Assembly (NCBI GenBank): GCA_015059785.1
Contig: SUZS01000004.1
Span: 1 to 64,000 of the forward strand
From: Rikenellaceae bacterium
GTDB lineage: Bacteria > Bacteroidota > Bacteroidia > Bacteroidales > Rikenellaceae
Reading direction: 5' to 3'
DNA: 64,000 nucleotides
The position numbers were made by a program, and so were the translations under genes. The notes under the pieces are model-generated. The model saw only the letters and a list, made by a program, of their open reading frames with translations. It did no database searches and was not told the origin of the DNA. Shown here piece after piece: positions 34,319 to 43,129 of this stretch. How positions within the stretch are numbered: position 1 is the stretch's first letter; the number at the start of each line of letters is the position of its first letter.

Positions 34319-35221
34319 ATGTCGGCAATGTTATTTAATAGGTATATATGGTTAGTAAATACCATTTCGCGGCGTGGGAAGATTTCGCTTGAGCAGATTA
34401 ACGAGTGCTGGTTATCTTCGCCATACAACGAGTCGCACGATACTATCCCAGAGAGGACTTTTCATCGACACAAGGAGGCGATAAAGAGTCTATTTGATAT
34501 TGATATATGTTGCGACCGTAGTGACGGTAATCGCTACTATATTGCCAATGAGCAGGACTTAGAGAATAACTATATGCGTAAGTGGCTGTTAGAGACTTTT
34601 GCGGTAGATTTGCTTACGCGCGAGGCAAAGCACCTTAAGGAGCGTATACTGTTTGAGGATATACCTTCTGGCCAGCACTTTTTAGAGCAGATTATTGAGG
34701 CTATGCGCGATAATCGCACACTGAGGTTGCACTATCGCACCTTTGGCGACTCGTTTAGCAATACTGAGGTAGAGCCGTACTGTGTTAAGGTATATGCCCG
34801 TCGTTGGTATATGCTCTCCAGAAGTCTCTCTGACCGTAAGTTGAGAATATATGCCCTTGACCGCGTTGTTGAGTTGCATACTACTGAGAACAGCTTCTCT
34901 TTGCCGCAACAGTTTGATGCAAAGTCATTCTTTGAGGGTAGTTACGGCATTATCGTAGATGAGAACTGCAAGAGTGAGACTATTCGCATTCGTGTTGATA
35001 GCTACCAGCGCAACTACCTTCGCACCCTACCTCTGCATAGCTCCCAGCAGGAGGTTGAGACTACAGAGGAGAGCTCACTATTTGAGTTTTTTGTCCGCCC
35101 GACTATTGACTTCCGTCAGGCGTTATTGAGCCTTGGCGATACTGTAGAGGTGGTATATCCAGCCCATTTTAGGGAGCAGATGCACTCCGTAATCCAGAGA
35201 ATGAACAATTTATATAAGTAG
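34319..35221 (+). CDS. WYL-domain transcriptional regulator
   Basis: This 300-residue protein has an N-terminal winged-helix-like region (FNRYIWLVNTISRRGKISLEQINECW, then ERTFHRHKEAIKSLFDIDI). A WYL domain at about residues 130-220 includes the core pattern VEPYCVKVYARRWYMLSRS, and a C-terminal WCX-like extension ends the protein. WYL regulators commonly control phage-defence operons by sensing a ligand or nucleic acid. ATG 34319 is used because the track start lies in the upstream hairpin. It is 3 bases from the DUF262 gene, so it probably regulates its own operon. Confidence 0.85.
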   Translation: MSAMLFNRYIWLVNTISRRGKISLEQINECWLSSPYNESHDTIPERTFHRHKEAIKSLFDIDICCDRSDGNRYYIANEQDLENNYMRKWLLETFAVDLLTREAKHLKERILFEDIPSGQHFLEQIIEAMRDNRTLRLHYRTFGDSFSNTEVEPYCVKVYARRWYMLSRSLSDRKLRIYALDRVVELHTTENSFSLPQQFDAKSFFEGSYGIIVDENCKSETIRIRVDSYQRNYLRTLPLHSSQQEVETTEESSLFEFFVRPTIDFRQALLSLGDTVEVVYPAHFREQMHSVIQRMNNLYK

Positions 35222-35224
35222 TAT

Positions 35225-37129
35225 ATGAATAGCATAGATTTAGTGCCTATTGGGGCGTTGAACTCAAAGAGGTTCTTAATACCCTCATACCAGCGAGGCT
35301 ATCGCTGGACAGAGCAGGAGGTCGTAGATTTGTTAGACGATGTTCTTGAGTTCCATAATCGAGGTCAGAAGGGTATCTACTGCATACAGCCGTTGGTCGT
35401 AGGCTCTACTACAGAGAGTAGACTGACTGGGTGCTGGGATGTTATTGATGGACAACAGCGATTGACGACTATATATATCATTCTGAAGTACTTAGGCGTC
35501 CAATTATACACTATAAGCTATCAAACTCGAGAGGGTAGCAGAGAGTTTCTCGAGAGCTTAGGAGAGCAAAGCACCATGAACGATAGCAATATAGACTTTT
35601 TCTATATGAGTGGTGCCTACAAGTGTGTAGAGAGTTGGTTTGAGGGTGGAAAGTGTACTATCTCGCGTGAAAAGTTTCTTGAACTATTGCTTGAGAAGGT
35701 CTGCTTTATATGGTATCAAACGGCGGAGAGAGATAATATTGAGATATTTACACGACTCAACATAGGCAAGATTTCGCTCACAAATTCGGAGCTTATAAAG
35801 GCACTTTTTCTCAATAAGGGCAACTTTGACCGCGTAGCAAACCACGAGCAGCTGACACTTCATCAGACAAAGATTGCTGTAGAGTGGGAACAGATGGAGC
35901 GCGAGCTGCAGTGTGACGAGTTTTGGGCATTCTTTAACAAGGGAAGCTATCGCCCTGATACACGCATAGACTTTATCTTTGAGCTTATTTGCGCCTTAGA
36001 TGGTAAATATTTCGCCGAACGCCATAGTTATGCTACCTTCCGACACTTCTACCGCCTCTTTAAGTGGGATTGTAATATTGACCTTATGCAGGTGGTTACT
36101 GTTACTTGGCAGAGGATAGTCTCGCTATTTAATATTCTGCAAGAGTGGTATAACTCGGCTGAGTGTTACCACTATATAGGATTTTTGGTAGAGAGTGATG
36201 TGGAGCGTAACTCGGTGGCTTGCGTGGCTGAATATATCAAGCTATGGCAGAGAGAGGGTATGGATAAGGCTAAGTTTGTAGACGAGTTGTGCTGCAAGAT
36301 TGCAACCCTTCTTAAGAGTCGCAAGTGTGACAATTTAGACCGACAGTATACTATTCAAAATAAGCGTGAGGCTATGCCACTACTATTGCTCCACAATGTA
36401 GAGAGTGTTGTGGCGCAGATTCGCGAGCAGCAGATAAGCCAGATAGGTCAGCAGAGCCTATTCTACCGCTTCCCGTTCCATCTATACAAGTCGCAGACCG
36501 AGTATGGAGGCTGGGATGTGGAACATATAGCCTCCTCGGTGGCTAACGACCTTAGCTCCAATGCAGATAAGATAGAGTATCTTGTAGCCACGCTGATCTA
36601 TCTTGAGTGTGAGTGCGAGGGTAGATATGCGGAGCTTACAGCAAGCGTTAAGGGTGCATTGCAGCAGTTGCGCACAGAGCCTAAGGGGTTCCGTGGCGAG
36701 GACTTTGAGGCTGTGCGCACTCAGGTTGCCGAGCAGCTGGGTGTCAAGGAGATATCTGAGGGACAAGATGATGCTGGAAATATAGTAGACAAAAAGAATA
36801 TGGTGTGGAACTACGCACTACTTGATAGTGCAACGAATCGTGGTTACGGAAATGCTCCATTTCCAGCCAAGCGTCGTATTATTATAGGTAAGGAGCAGGG
36901 TGTGACATATAATATTGAGTATACTGAGCAGGGTGGCTTTAAGCTTGACACTAAGGTGTGTCTAACACCCTTTGTGCCGCCAGCAACGCGTAATGTATTT
37001 TTGAAGTACTATACTGTCGGCGCTGCGGCTGTTGCAGCGTGGACAGAGCAGGATGCAGAGTGCTACAAAAAGAGTATGTATCGTCTGCTTCATAAGAGAT
37101 TTGGTGTAACAGGAACAATCGTAGAGTAG
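35225..37129 (+). CDS. DUF262 (GmrSD-like) protein 1
   Basis: This 634-residue protein has the DUF262 ParB-like core: PSYQRGYRWTEQEVVDLLDDVLEF (about 19-42) and CWDVIDGQQRLTTIYIIL (about 75-92). EIFTRLNIGKISLTNSELIKALFL resembles the next conserved block of GmrSD. Towards the C-terminus, GGWDVEHIASS resembles the (E/D)H-containing DUF1524-type nuclease motif of GmrD, though degenerate. Related proteins restrict modified phage DNA using NTP. Activity is inference. It is coupled within a four-gene unit. Confidence 0.8.
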   Translation: MNSIDLVPIGALNSKRFLIPSYQRGYRWTEQEVVDLLDDVLEFHNRGQKGIYCIQPLVVGSTTESRLTGCWDVIDGQQRLTTIYIILKYLGVQLYTISYQTREGSREFLESLGEQSTMNDSNIDFFYMSGAYKCVESWFEGGKCTISREKFLELLLEKVCFIWYQTAERDNIEIFTRLNIGKISLTNSELIKALFLNKGNFDRVANHEQLTLHQTKIAVEWEQMERELQCDEFWAFFNKGSYRPDTRIDFIFELICALDGKYFAERHSYATFRHFYRLFKWDCNIDLMQVVTVTWQRIVSLFNILQEWYNSAECYHYIGFLVESDVERNSVACVAEYIKLWQREGMDKAKFVDELCCKIATLLKSRKCDNLDRQYTIQNKREAMPLLLLHNVESVVAQIREQQISQIGQQSLFYRFPFHLYKSQTEYGGWDVEHIASSVANDLSSNADKIEYLVATLIYLECECEGRYAELTASVKGALQQLRTEPKGFRGEDFEAVRTQVAEQLGVKEISEGQDDAGNIVDKKNMVWNYALLDSATNRGYGNAPFPAKRRIIIGKEQGVTYNIEYTEQGGFKLDTKVCLTPFVPPATRNVFLKYYTVGAAAVAAWTEQDAECYKKSMYRLLHKRFGVTGTIVE

Positions 37130-37130
37130 T

Positions 37131-39518
37131 ATGGAGAGCTTAAAGTCATTCTGGGAGTTTTTAGATACTCCAGATATTAAAATAGTTATACCTAAGATTC
37201 AGCGAGATTATGCGCAGGGGCGTATAGGCAAGGAGAACCTCCGTTCTCGCTTTATCAGCTCAATAGTCAAGAGTTTGGTCAGCAAGAAGAGTCTTGTGTT
37301 GGACTTTGTATATGGCAGCCAGGAGAGCGATATGTCCTACTACCCACTTGATGGTCAGCAGCGACTTACAACACTCTGGCTTCTGCATTGGTATATAGCC
37401 TTTCGTCTTGATTTACTCACTGATGAGAGCATTAGAGAGCATTTGCTCAGCTTTAGCTATCAGATACGCAATAGCTCTGAACTCTTTACAAGTAGACTCT
37501 GTACGCTCAGCCATAAGGAGTACCTCACATATCAGAGTGAAGTGCATAGTGCAGTTGAGGATAGTCAAAACAGTGCCAATCTGCTAACAGCACGCCGCAG
37601 TCACCGTAGGGAGCGAGATATATACGACCGCCAGCTGCGCCGATTTATCATTTCGCGCACTTGGTTTGTCTCTGCTTGGCTTCAGGACCCAACGGTGAGT
37701 GCGATGCTCAATATGATTTGCGGAACAAATATCGAGGGTAGCGATAGATGTGATATTGTTGATGGATTGGATGAGGCTCTGGGCTCATATACAAATGAAG
37801 AGTTAGATGAATTTTGGCAGCTCCTTACATCGGAGAGTTGCCCCGTGCGCTTCTATACCCTTAATGTCAAGAGTGATAGTATGCAACTGACCGACGACCT
37901 TTATATCAAGATGAATGCCCGTGGCAAGGCTCTGACAGACTGGGAGAACTTCAAGGCAGATTTGCTGGGATATGTCGGTGGGGGAGTGCTTGGCTCTGAG
38001 GAGCAGAAGAGGTGTATGGTTGAGTTGGCTTCGCAGATAGACAATCGTTGGGGTGATATCTTCTGGATAAATCACCTTGAAAGTGATGATAGCCAAACAA
38101 ATGGACGCATAGATGAGCTGTGTATGGCATTTGTCAATCGTTATATACTTTGCGAACATCTGGCACTAACAGACTCTTTTAGTCAGAAGTCGCAACTCTT
38201 TGCCCTCTATGGCGATAAGAGCAATGATTGTAATGTGGAGTATAAGGATTTCGGGCGTTATCGCTCTGATGAGAACTCCTTGGCAAGCCTACATAGCAAA
38301 ACTCGCCTACCTCGGCTGATGGAGCGTCTGTACACTCTGTGCCGTAATGGCGAGCAACTGAGTCGCTTTGAGGATATGTTGCAGTGTCATTGGGGCGCAG
38401 CAGACCGCTTCTATTTTATACCTCGCTATCAGGATGGCGTTGTAACGGCAATTAAGCAGGCTCAGAGGCTTGTGTTTTACGCTGTTGCTCAATATTTAGA
38501 GCGTGTGGAGTCGCTCGATAGTCTTGACAAACTGGAGTGTGTTCAGTTTAGAGATTGGGTTCGCTTTGCGTGGAATATCTCGCAGTATATGCGTGTTGAG
38601 GCTTTAGATAACGCCTTCAAACTTATAGCTATGTATGCCGACCACTGCTCAGATATTGTGGCATATCTTGCGACGATGCCAAGACCCGCGAAGCAGTCGT
38701 TTGCCTACGAGCAGGTGTGCGAGGAGATTGTAAAGGCTAAGAAGATAGTCAGTGATAGCTCGTTTAGAGATAAGATTGTGGCGGCAGAGCCTACAATGGG
38801 ACTCAATGGAAGAATAGCGTGCCTCTTTACAGACGAAAATGGCGAAGTGCGCTGGCGTGATTTCGATGAAAAGTTGACTATGCTCACTAAAGTTGTAAGC
38901 GCAGATATTAAGGCTAAGAATCGCGATTTTTTACGCCGCTACCTATCATTTTGTAACTGCACAGAGCATATACTCTCTGAGAATGGCCGTAATCGCTATA
39001 TCTACGACTTTGATCTTGAGTGGTGGCGTAGTATGCTTAGTGATGTGGGCAATGCCTATCCGGTACACCATATTCTGACGCAATCAGTGGCAAATCCAGC
39101 GGTAAAGTTTGAGGGAGATAGCCCAATACTTAATCAGGTATACCAGTGGTTGCTCAGTAGCGAGCTTATGAGCCTTGTTGAGGATAAGTGTTGCTACCTG
39201 CGCCGAAATCCAAATTATAACCTCTCGCTCTATCGTAAGGGTTGGGGTGTTATGCTTGAGCGTGAACAGCGAGATAGTATCTTGCACTCTCTAACAACGG
39301 ATAAGCTTATTACCATAGATAATAAAACCTACTATAGTCCAGAGTTCTCCCGCCTCTTTATTGTCGGCTGGGATGTGGTCTTTGTCTATAAAGAGAAGAG
39401 TGTGGTCTGGTCGTGGGATAACTTCCTTAAGTGCCAGACTCGTAAAGTGAAAATAGAAGAGACGGTAGGTAAGAGCGATATAATTGCTATGCTTGATAAG
39501 ATAATTACAGAGGAATAA
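37131..39518 (+). CDS. DUF262 protein 2
   Basis: This 795-residue protein has a second DUF262 core: IPKIQRDYAQGRIGKENLRSRF (about 20-41) and SYYPLDGQQRLTTLWLLHWYI (about 65-85). DLYIKMNARGKALTDWENFKADLLG is the conserved block that follows in GmrSD-like proteins. No convincing HNH/DUF1524 motif is seen in the long C-terminal half, though there is an isolated YPVHHI. It starts one base after protein 1 and ends on the start codon of the exonuclease gene. The two DUF262 proteins are clearly different and probably act together. Confidence 0.78.
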   Translation: MESLKSFWEFLDTPDIKIVIPKIQRDYAQGRIGKENLRSRFISSIVKSLVSKKSLVLDFVYGSQESDMSYYPLDGQQRLTTLWLLHWYIAFRLDLLTDESIREHLLSFSYQIRNSSELFTSRLCTLSHKEYLTYQSEVHSAVEDSQNSANLLTARRSHRRERDIYDRQLRRFIISRTWFVSAWLQDPTVSAMLNMICGTNIEGSDRCDIVDGLDEALGSYTNEELDEFWQLLTSESCPVRFYTLNVKSDSMQLTDDLYIKMNARGKALTDWENFKADLLGYVGGGVLGSEEQKRCMVELASQIDNRWGDIFWINHLESDDSQTNGRIDELCMAFVNRYILCEHLALTDSFSQKSQLFALYGDKSNDCNVEYKDFGRYRSDENSLASLHSKTRLPRLMERLYTLCRNGEQLSRFEDMLQCHWGAADRFYFIPRYQDGVVTAIKQAQRLVFYAVAQYLERVESLDSLDKLECVQFRDWVRFAWNISQYMRVEALDNAFKLIAMYADHCSDIVAYLATMPRPAKQSFAYEQVCEEIVKAKKIVSDSSFRDKIVAAEPTMGLNGRIACLFTDENGEVRWRDFDEKLTMLTKVVSADIKAKNRDFLRRYLSFCNCTEHILSENGRNRYIYDFDLEWWRSMLSDVGNAYPVHHILTQSVANPAVKFEGDSPILNQVYQWLLSSELMSLVEDKCCYLRRNPNYNLSLYRKGWGVMLEREQRDSILHSLTTDKLITIDNKTYYSPEFSRLFIVGWDVVFVYKEKSVVWSWDNFLKCQTRKVKIEETVGKSDIIAMLDKIITEE

Positions 39519-40012
39519 TGAGAGATTTTGCAGCGATAGATTTTGAGACGGCTAATGGCAACCCGTCAAGCGTCTGCTCTGTGGGTATTATTGTTGTTCG
39601 CGATGGGGTAGTGGTAGACAAATTTTATAGCCTTATACGCCCTATGCCAGATTACTACACCTGGTTCTGCCGTCGTGTGCATGGACTTAGTAATGTTGAT
39701 ACCTGCACAGCACCAACCTTTCCGCAGGTCTGGCAGCAGGTCGAGCAGCGTATTGCAGACCTTCCTCTCGTTGCACATAATGCTCGTTTTGACGAAGGAT
39801 GCCTTCGTGCGGTTTTCGGTTGTTACGGCTTGGAGTACCCAGAGTACCGCTTTTATGATACATTGGCAGCCTCGCGCAGAGCCTTTGGTCATCAGCTGCC
39901 TAACCATCAGCTGCAGACTGTTGCTGCAGAGTGTGGATATATACTAAACAACCACCACCACGCCCTTGCAGATGCAGAGGCGTGCGCAGCGATTGCTATG
40001 ATGTTGCTGTAG
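39518..40012 (+). CDS. DnaQ-like 3'-5' exonuclease
   Basis: This 164-residue DEDDh exonuclease shows ExoI motif AIDFETANG (Asp/Glu), ExoII AHNARFDEGCL and ExoIII with HHALADAEACA, so all four acidic residues and the histidine are present. It is a stand-alone domain of the usual size. Its start overlaps the stop of DUF262 protein 2 (TAATG), so it is translationally coupled. That placement suggests it degrades nucleic acid in the same pathway. Confidence 0.88.
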   Translation: MRDFAAIDFETANGNPSSVCSVGIIVVRDGVVVDKFYSLIRPMPDYYTWFCRRVHGLSNVDTCTAPTFPQVWQQVEQRIADLPLVAHNARFDEGCLRAVFGCYGLEYPEYRFYDTLAASRRAFGHQLPNHQLQTVAAECGYILNNHHHALADAEACAAIAMMLL

Positions 40013-40013
40013 C

Positions 40014-41300
40014 CTATAGTAAGAATCTGAGCAGGAAGATTGCTGCAAGAACAATCATACCAGTAGATACCCTCTTGTAGTTACCAGAGCAGAGGTTTAT
40101 GGCAACATATGCCAGGTGGCCGAAGATAATACCATTTGAGATACTGTATGATAGTGGCATAAAGATTATGCAGACAAATGCTGGTACAGCATCGGCAAAG
40201 TCCTCAAAGTTAATCTTTGTTACAGACCCCATCATCATCACGCCCACAAGAATAAGCACTGGAGCCGTTGCCGCGCTTGGGATAGATAGGAAGAGCGGCG
40301 CGAAGATAAGTGCCACAAAGAAGCAGATAGCCGTCACAAATGCAGTAAGTCCGCTTCGTCCACCCACGCTCACGCCAGTAGCACTCTCGGCAAATGTTGT
40401 TACGGTGCTTGTACCCATAACCGCACCAAGGGTTGTGGCAATGGCGTCTACTAAAAAGGCCTGCTTGAGGCGCGGAATCTTGCCATCAGGGGTGTATATA
40501 TTCGCCTTGTTACATACACCGATAAGTGTACCCATAGTGTCAAAAAGGTCAAGGAAGAGCAGTGTGAAAACAATCAAAAGCATATCTGTTGTAAAGATAT
40601 TGCTCCACTGCATCTTGCAGAAAATAGGCTCTATAGATGGCGGAGTGCTAATTACACCCTGCATTGTGGTTATGCCACAAGGAATACCAATAACAGTGAT
40701 TAACAGAATGCCGATAAGCAGCGCACCCTTGACATTCTTCACAAGCAGAACGGCTGTGATAATCGTTCCGATAACTGCCAATATAGGCGTTGCACTGCCA
40801 AGGTCTCCAAGAGCCACCTGTGTGGCGTTGTGACCTACGATAATGCCCGCATTCTGTAGTCCGATGTAGGCGATAAACATACCTATACCTACACTTATGG
40901 CGTTCTTTATGCTGTCACTAAGACAGTAGACCATCATTTCTCGTAAGTTTGTCACTGTTAGCAGTATAAATAATATACCCTCAACGAACACCGCTGTGAG
41001 GGCAAACTGCCAAGAGTAGCCCATTGCTAAACATATTGTGTAGGCAAAAAAGGCATTTAATCCCATACCAGGAGCAAGGGCAAAAGGTAGCTTAGCGATA
41101 ACAGCCATCATCAGCGTAGCAATAGCTGCAATCAGAGCCGTTGTTGTAAAAAGTGCACCTTTGTCCATACCTACATCACCCAAAATGGCAGGGTTAACAG
41201 CAAGGATGTAGGCCATAGTGAGGAATGTCGTCACACCAGCGACAATCTCAGTACGAACAGTCGTAGACTTTGGGTCAAAACCAAAAAGTTTTGTTAGCAT
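40014..41300 (-). CDS. NCS2/AzgA-type purine permease
   Basis: This 428-residue inner-membrane protein has about 12-14 hydrophobic segments. Family signatures are VAGVTTFLTMAYILAVNPAIL at the N-terminus, APGMGLNAFFAYT, and the FLDLFDTMGTLIGV segment. These match the AzgA subgroup that takes up adenine, guanine or hypoxanthine with protons. It is convergent with the exonuclease gene (1-base gap) and has its own promoter. The exact base cannot be told from sequence. Confidence 0.9.
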   Translation of the reverse strand: MLTKLFGFDPKSTTVRTEIVAGVTTFLTMAYILAVNPAILGDVGMDKGALFTTTALIAAIATLMMAVIAKLPFALAPGMGLNAFFAYTICLAMGYSWQFALTAVFVEGILFILLTVTNLREMMVYCLSDSIKNAISVGIGMFIAYIGLQNAGIIVGHNATQVALGDLGSATPILAVIGTIITAVLLVKNVKGALLIGILLITVIGIPCGITTMQGVISTPPSIEPIFCKMQWSNIFTTDMLLIVFTLLFLDLFDTMGTLIGVCNKANIYTPDGKIPRLKQAFLVDAIATTLGAVMGTSTVTTFAESATGVSVGGRSGLTAFVTAICFFVALIFAPLFLSIPSAATAPVLILVGVMMMGSVTKINFEDFADAVPAFVCIIFMPLSYSISNGIIFGHLAYVAINLCSGNYKRVSTGMIVLAAIFLLRFLL

Positions 41301-41337
41301 AGTTATGAAGTTTTATCTATATTGCCAAATTGACAGC

Positions 41338-41368
41338 CAAAGGTACAAATAAAAAACATTCTGCCAAA
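41338..41368 (-). promoter_or_regulatory. Bacteroidetes promoter of the purine permease
   Basis: On the minus strand TTTG, 19 bases, TACCTTTG matches the consensus, about 38 bases upstream of the permease start. It lies just past the terminator of the upstream same-strand block. Confidence 0.75.
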
Positions 41369-41374
41369 AAAAAC

Positions 41375-41406
41375 AGGCTGACCAAAAACTACTTTTTAGT
41401 CAGCCT
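41375..41406 (-). terminator. Intrinsic terminator ending the long minus-strand block
   Basis: AGGCTGAC and GTCAGCCT form an 8-bp stem. On the minus strand it is followed by GTTTTTTTTGG. It lies 27 bases past the DUF1232 stop and is the clear left boundary of the 41.4-64 kb block. Confidence 0.85.
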
Positions 41407-41432
41407 ATAGGCTGGGATAATATTTTAGGGCT

Positions 41433-41783
41433 TTATTGAATGCTTGCTCCGAACCATTTGTCTAAAACGCCTTCAACCTGCATTTTGGTTTCTGGTGTTA
41501 TATGGTGTTTTACCCGATTATATGCAACAGCCAAGGTCGCAATATTGTCAGCAAGACCTAATACTCCCAATTTTTTGCTACTCAATAAATCCTTAGGTAA
41601 AAGCTGGTATGCCAATGCACCAAGTATGATAGATTTGTCAATGACTGGCGTTGTTGGGGCTTTAACCACATAATATAATTCAAGCACCATTCGTGTCGCT
41701 TCTCTACCAGCCTTCACAGCGTACTGCTTAATATACTGCCAAAGTTGATCTGGGTTTGCTAAAATGTTTGTAAGTGTATCCAT
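41433..41783 (-). CDS. DUF1232 (YkvA-like) protein
   Basis: This 116-residue protein has the DUF1232 pattern: YYVVKAPTTPVIDKSIILGALAYQLLPKDLLSSKKLGVLGLADNIATLAVAYNRV. The family's usual P-D-(L/I)-(I/L)-P-D motif is altered to PKDLLSS. Family function is unknown, with membrane association suggested. It is the last gene before the terminator of the AT-rich block. Confidence 0.8.
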   Translation of the reverse strand: MDTLTNILANPDQLWQYIKQYAVKAGREATRMVLELYYVVKAPTTPVIDKSIILGALAYQLLPKDLLSSKKLGVLGLADNIATLAVAYNRVKHHITPETKMQVEGVLDKWFGASIQ

Positions 41784-41844
41784 ATATCCGATGTTTTATA
41801 ATGACATTTTCCTATATATAATCTGTCACAAGAAAATCTATCTT

Positions 41845-42141
41845 TTACTTAAAATCAAACCCCAATGCGCGACCTTTTCTTCGCCACTCCTCATCATCTT
41901 TTTCAAACTGATCCAACATCTTCTCAGTCTTGGTTATAAGGTCATCTGTTTGGCTCAACAATGCGGCTGTATGGAGCCTAAGTTCTATGCGCTGCTTGAC
42001 AAATGAAGCTTCAGATTCACTTGCTCCGATTTCGTTCACGACCCTGCGAAGGCAGGCATCTGAATTATCCAACTTGACACCACACAGCTCAATAGCACGG
42101 TCTAAAGACTTTTGTCTATCTGTTAAACTATTCCAGCTCAT
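41845..42141 (-). CDS. Small helical protein, unknown
   Basis: This 98-residue, charged, helix-forming protein (MSWNSLTDRQKSLDRAIELCG...) has a probable coiled coil in the second half. No family is recognised and there is no signal or membrane segment. It lies 6 bases after the B-box-like gene on the same strand. Confidence 0.55.
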   Translation of the reverse strand: MSWNSLTDRQKSLDRAIELCGVKLDNSDACLRRVVNEIGASESEASFVKQRIELRLHTAALLSQTDDLITKTEKMLDQFEKDDEEWRRKGRALGFDFK

Positions 42142-42147
42142 ATCGTT

Positions 42148-42582
42148 TTATCTTTTTATTATTAGTCGAACAATCTTGTATAAGCAGTACACCAAATATA
42201 CTGGGGTTATAAAGAACCCTAAAAACATTGATATTGCAAGTTTAATTAAGTAATGCCAGAATACAGCTTCTAATGTAAACCATACGAATATCATTGGTGC
42301 GAACTGGTTGATTGCCTTCCATCCGCCATATGCACACATCAGCATATACGCACCAAAGCCATGATCAGGTCCCAATATCTCTATGTTATACCCTATAACA
42401 AAAAGGATTATACAGATAATAAATGGCTTTATATAGTGAGCTAAATTATCACCACGCCTTTTATTATTACATTCATCACATATTGGAATAGTATATTTAT
42501 GTGCACACGCTCTACATAACCCCTTATGGCAATCAACACATTGGGCCACTGCTGGACGTGTCGAATGATAGTAGCAATTCAT
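42148..42582 (-). CDS. B-box-type zinc-binding membrane protein
   Basis: This 144-residue protein starts with a B-box-like zinc finger (CYYHSTRPAVAQCVDCHKGLCRACAHKYTIPICDECNNKR; Cys/His pairs at about 3-40). Two or three hydrophobic segments follow (about 52-70, 75-115 and 120-140). Such proteins are usually unstudied membrane proteins. It follows the 142-aa gene by 1 base and precedes the coiled-coil gene by 6. Confidence 0.65.
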   Translation of the reverse strand: MNCYYHSTRPAVAQCVDCHKGLCRACAHKYTIPICDECNNKRRGDNLAHYIKPFIICIILFVIGYNIEILGPDHGFGAYMLMCAYGGWKAINQFAPMIFVWFTLEAVFWHYLIKLAISMFLGFFITPVYLVYCLYKIVRLIIKR

Positions 42583-42583
42583 T

Positions 42584-43012
42584 TTAATCTATAACTTTTG
42601 TATTAACCGGATGACCTGCAAGTCTATCAAATTCGCTCTGAATTTTATCCATAACAAGTTTATCCAGTTTGTTCTGTTGTATCATTCCCCAAATCTGAGT
42701 GATAGCAAACGGCCACCAAACACATACGGTCAAAATAGTTGGAATAGCTTGCTGTCCAAAGATGCCAACGCCAGCCTTAACATATACATGTGGGTTTGTT
42801 GGCGAAATAGAAATCTTTAGAGCAGACTGTAGACCTAATATTGCCTTAAACAGGTCTCCTTTCTTAATAGATATATCCCAATTGCCGTTAGGTAGCTTTA
42901 CTCCGTTAACTTCAAAACCATCATAACGCATTGAAGACATTAAACTATTTGCAACGACATCAGTATGAGCCACTACATCACAAAATAACTTAGCTGATTT
43001 GAAAAGTCCCAT
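42584..43012 (-). CDS. Unknown protein with one hydrophobic segment
   Basis: This 142-residue protein (MGLFKSAKLFCDVVAHTDVVANSLMSSMRYDGF...) has a hydrophobic stretch at about 95-112 (IPTILTVCVWWPFAITQIWGM) and is otherwise polar. No family is recognised. It is first of a tight three-gene set with the B-box-like and coiled-coil genes. The gap 43013-43129 upstream contains no convincing gene or promoter. Confidence 0.55.
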   Translation of the reverse strand: MGLFKSAKLFCDVVAHTDVVANSLMSSMRYDGFEVNGVKLPNGNWDISIKKGDLFKAILGLQSALKISISPTNPHVYVKAGVGIFGQQAIPTILTVCVWWPFAITQIWGMIQQNKLDKLVMDKIQSEFDRLAGHPVNTKVID

Positions 43013-43129
43013 AATGTTTTTATAATGTTTTTATTTTTATAGACGATATGAGACTCATAAATCTATCATTATTCTATAACAAACATTACAAAGAAAATAA
43101 TGCATTTATAGGTGCTTATAATCTAAGAA

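Noticed and set aside
40099-40833. 244-aa plus ORF opposite the purine permease
   Set aside because: Shadow of a hydrophobic permease gene with low-complexity Ser/Thr/Ile content.
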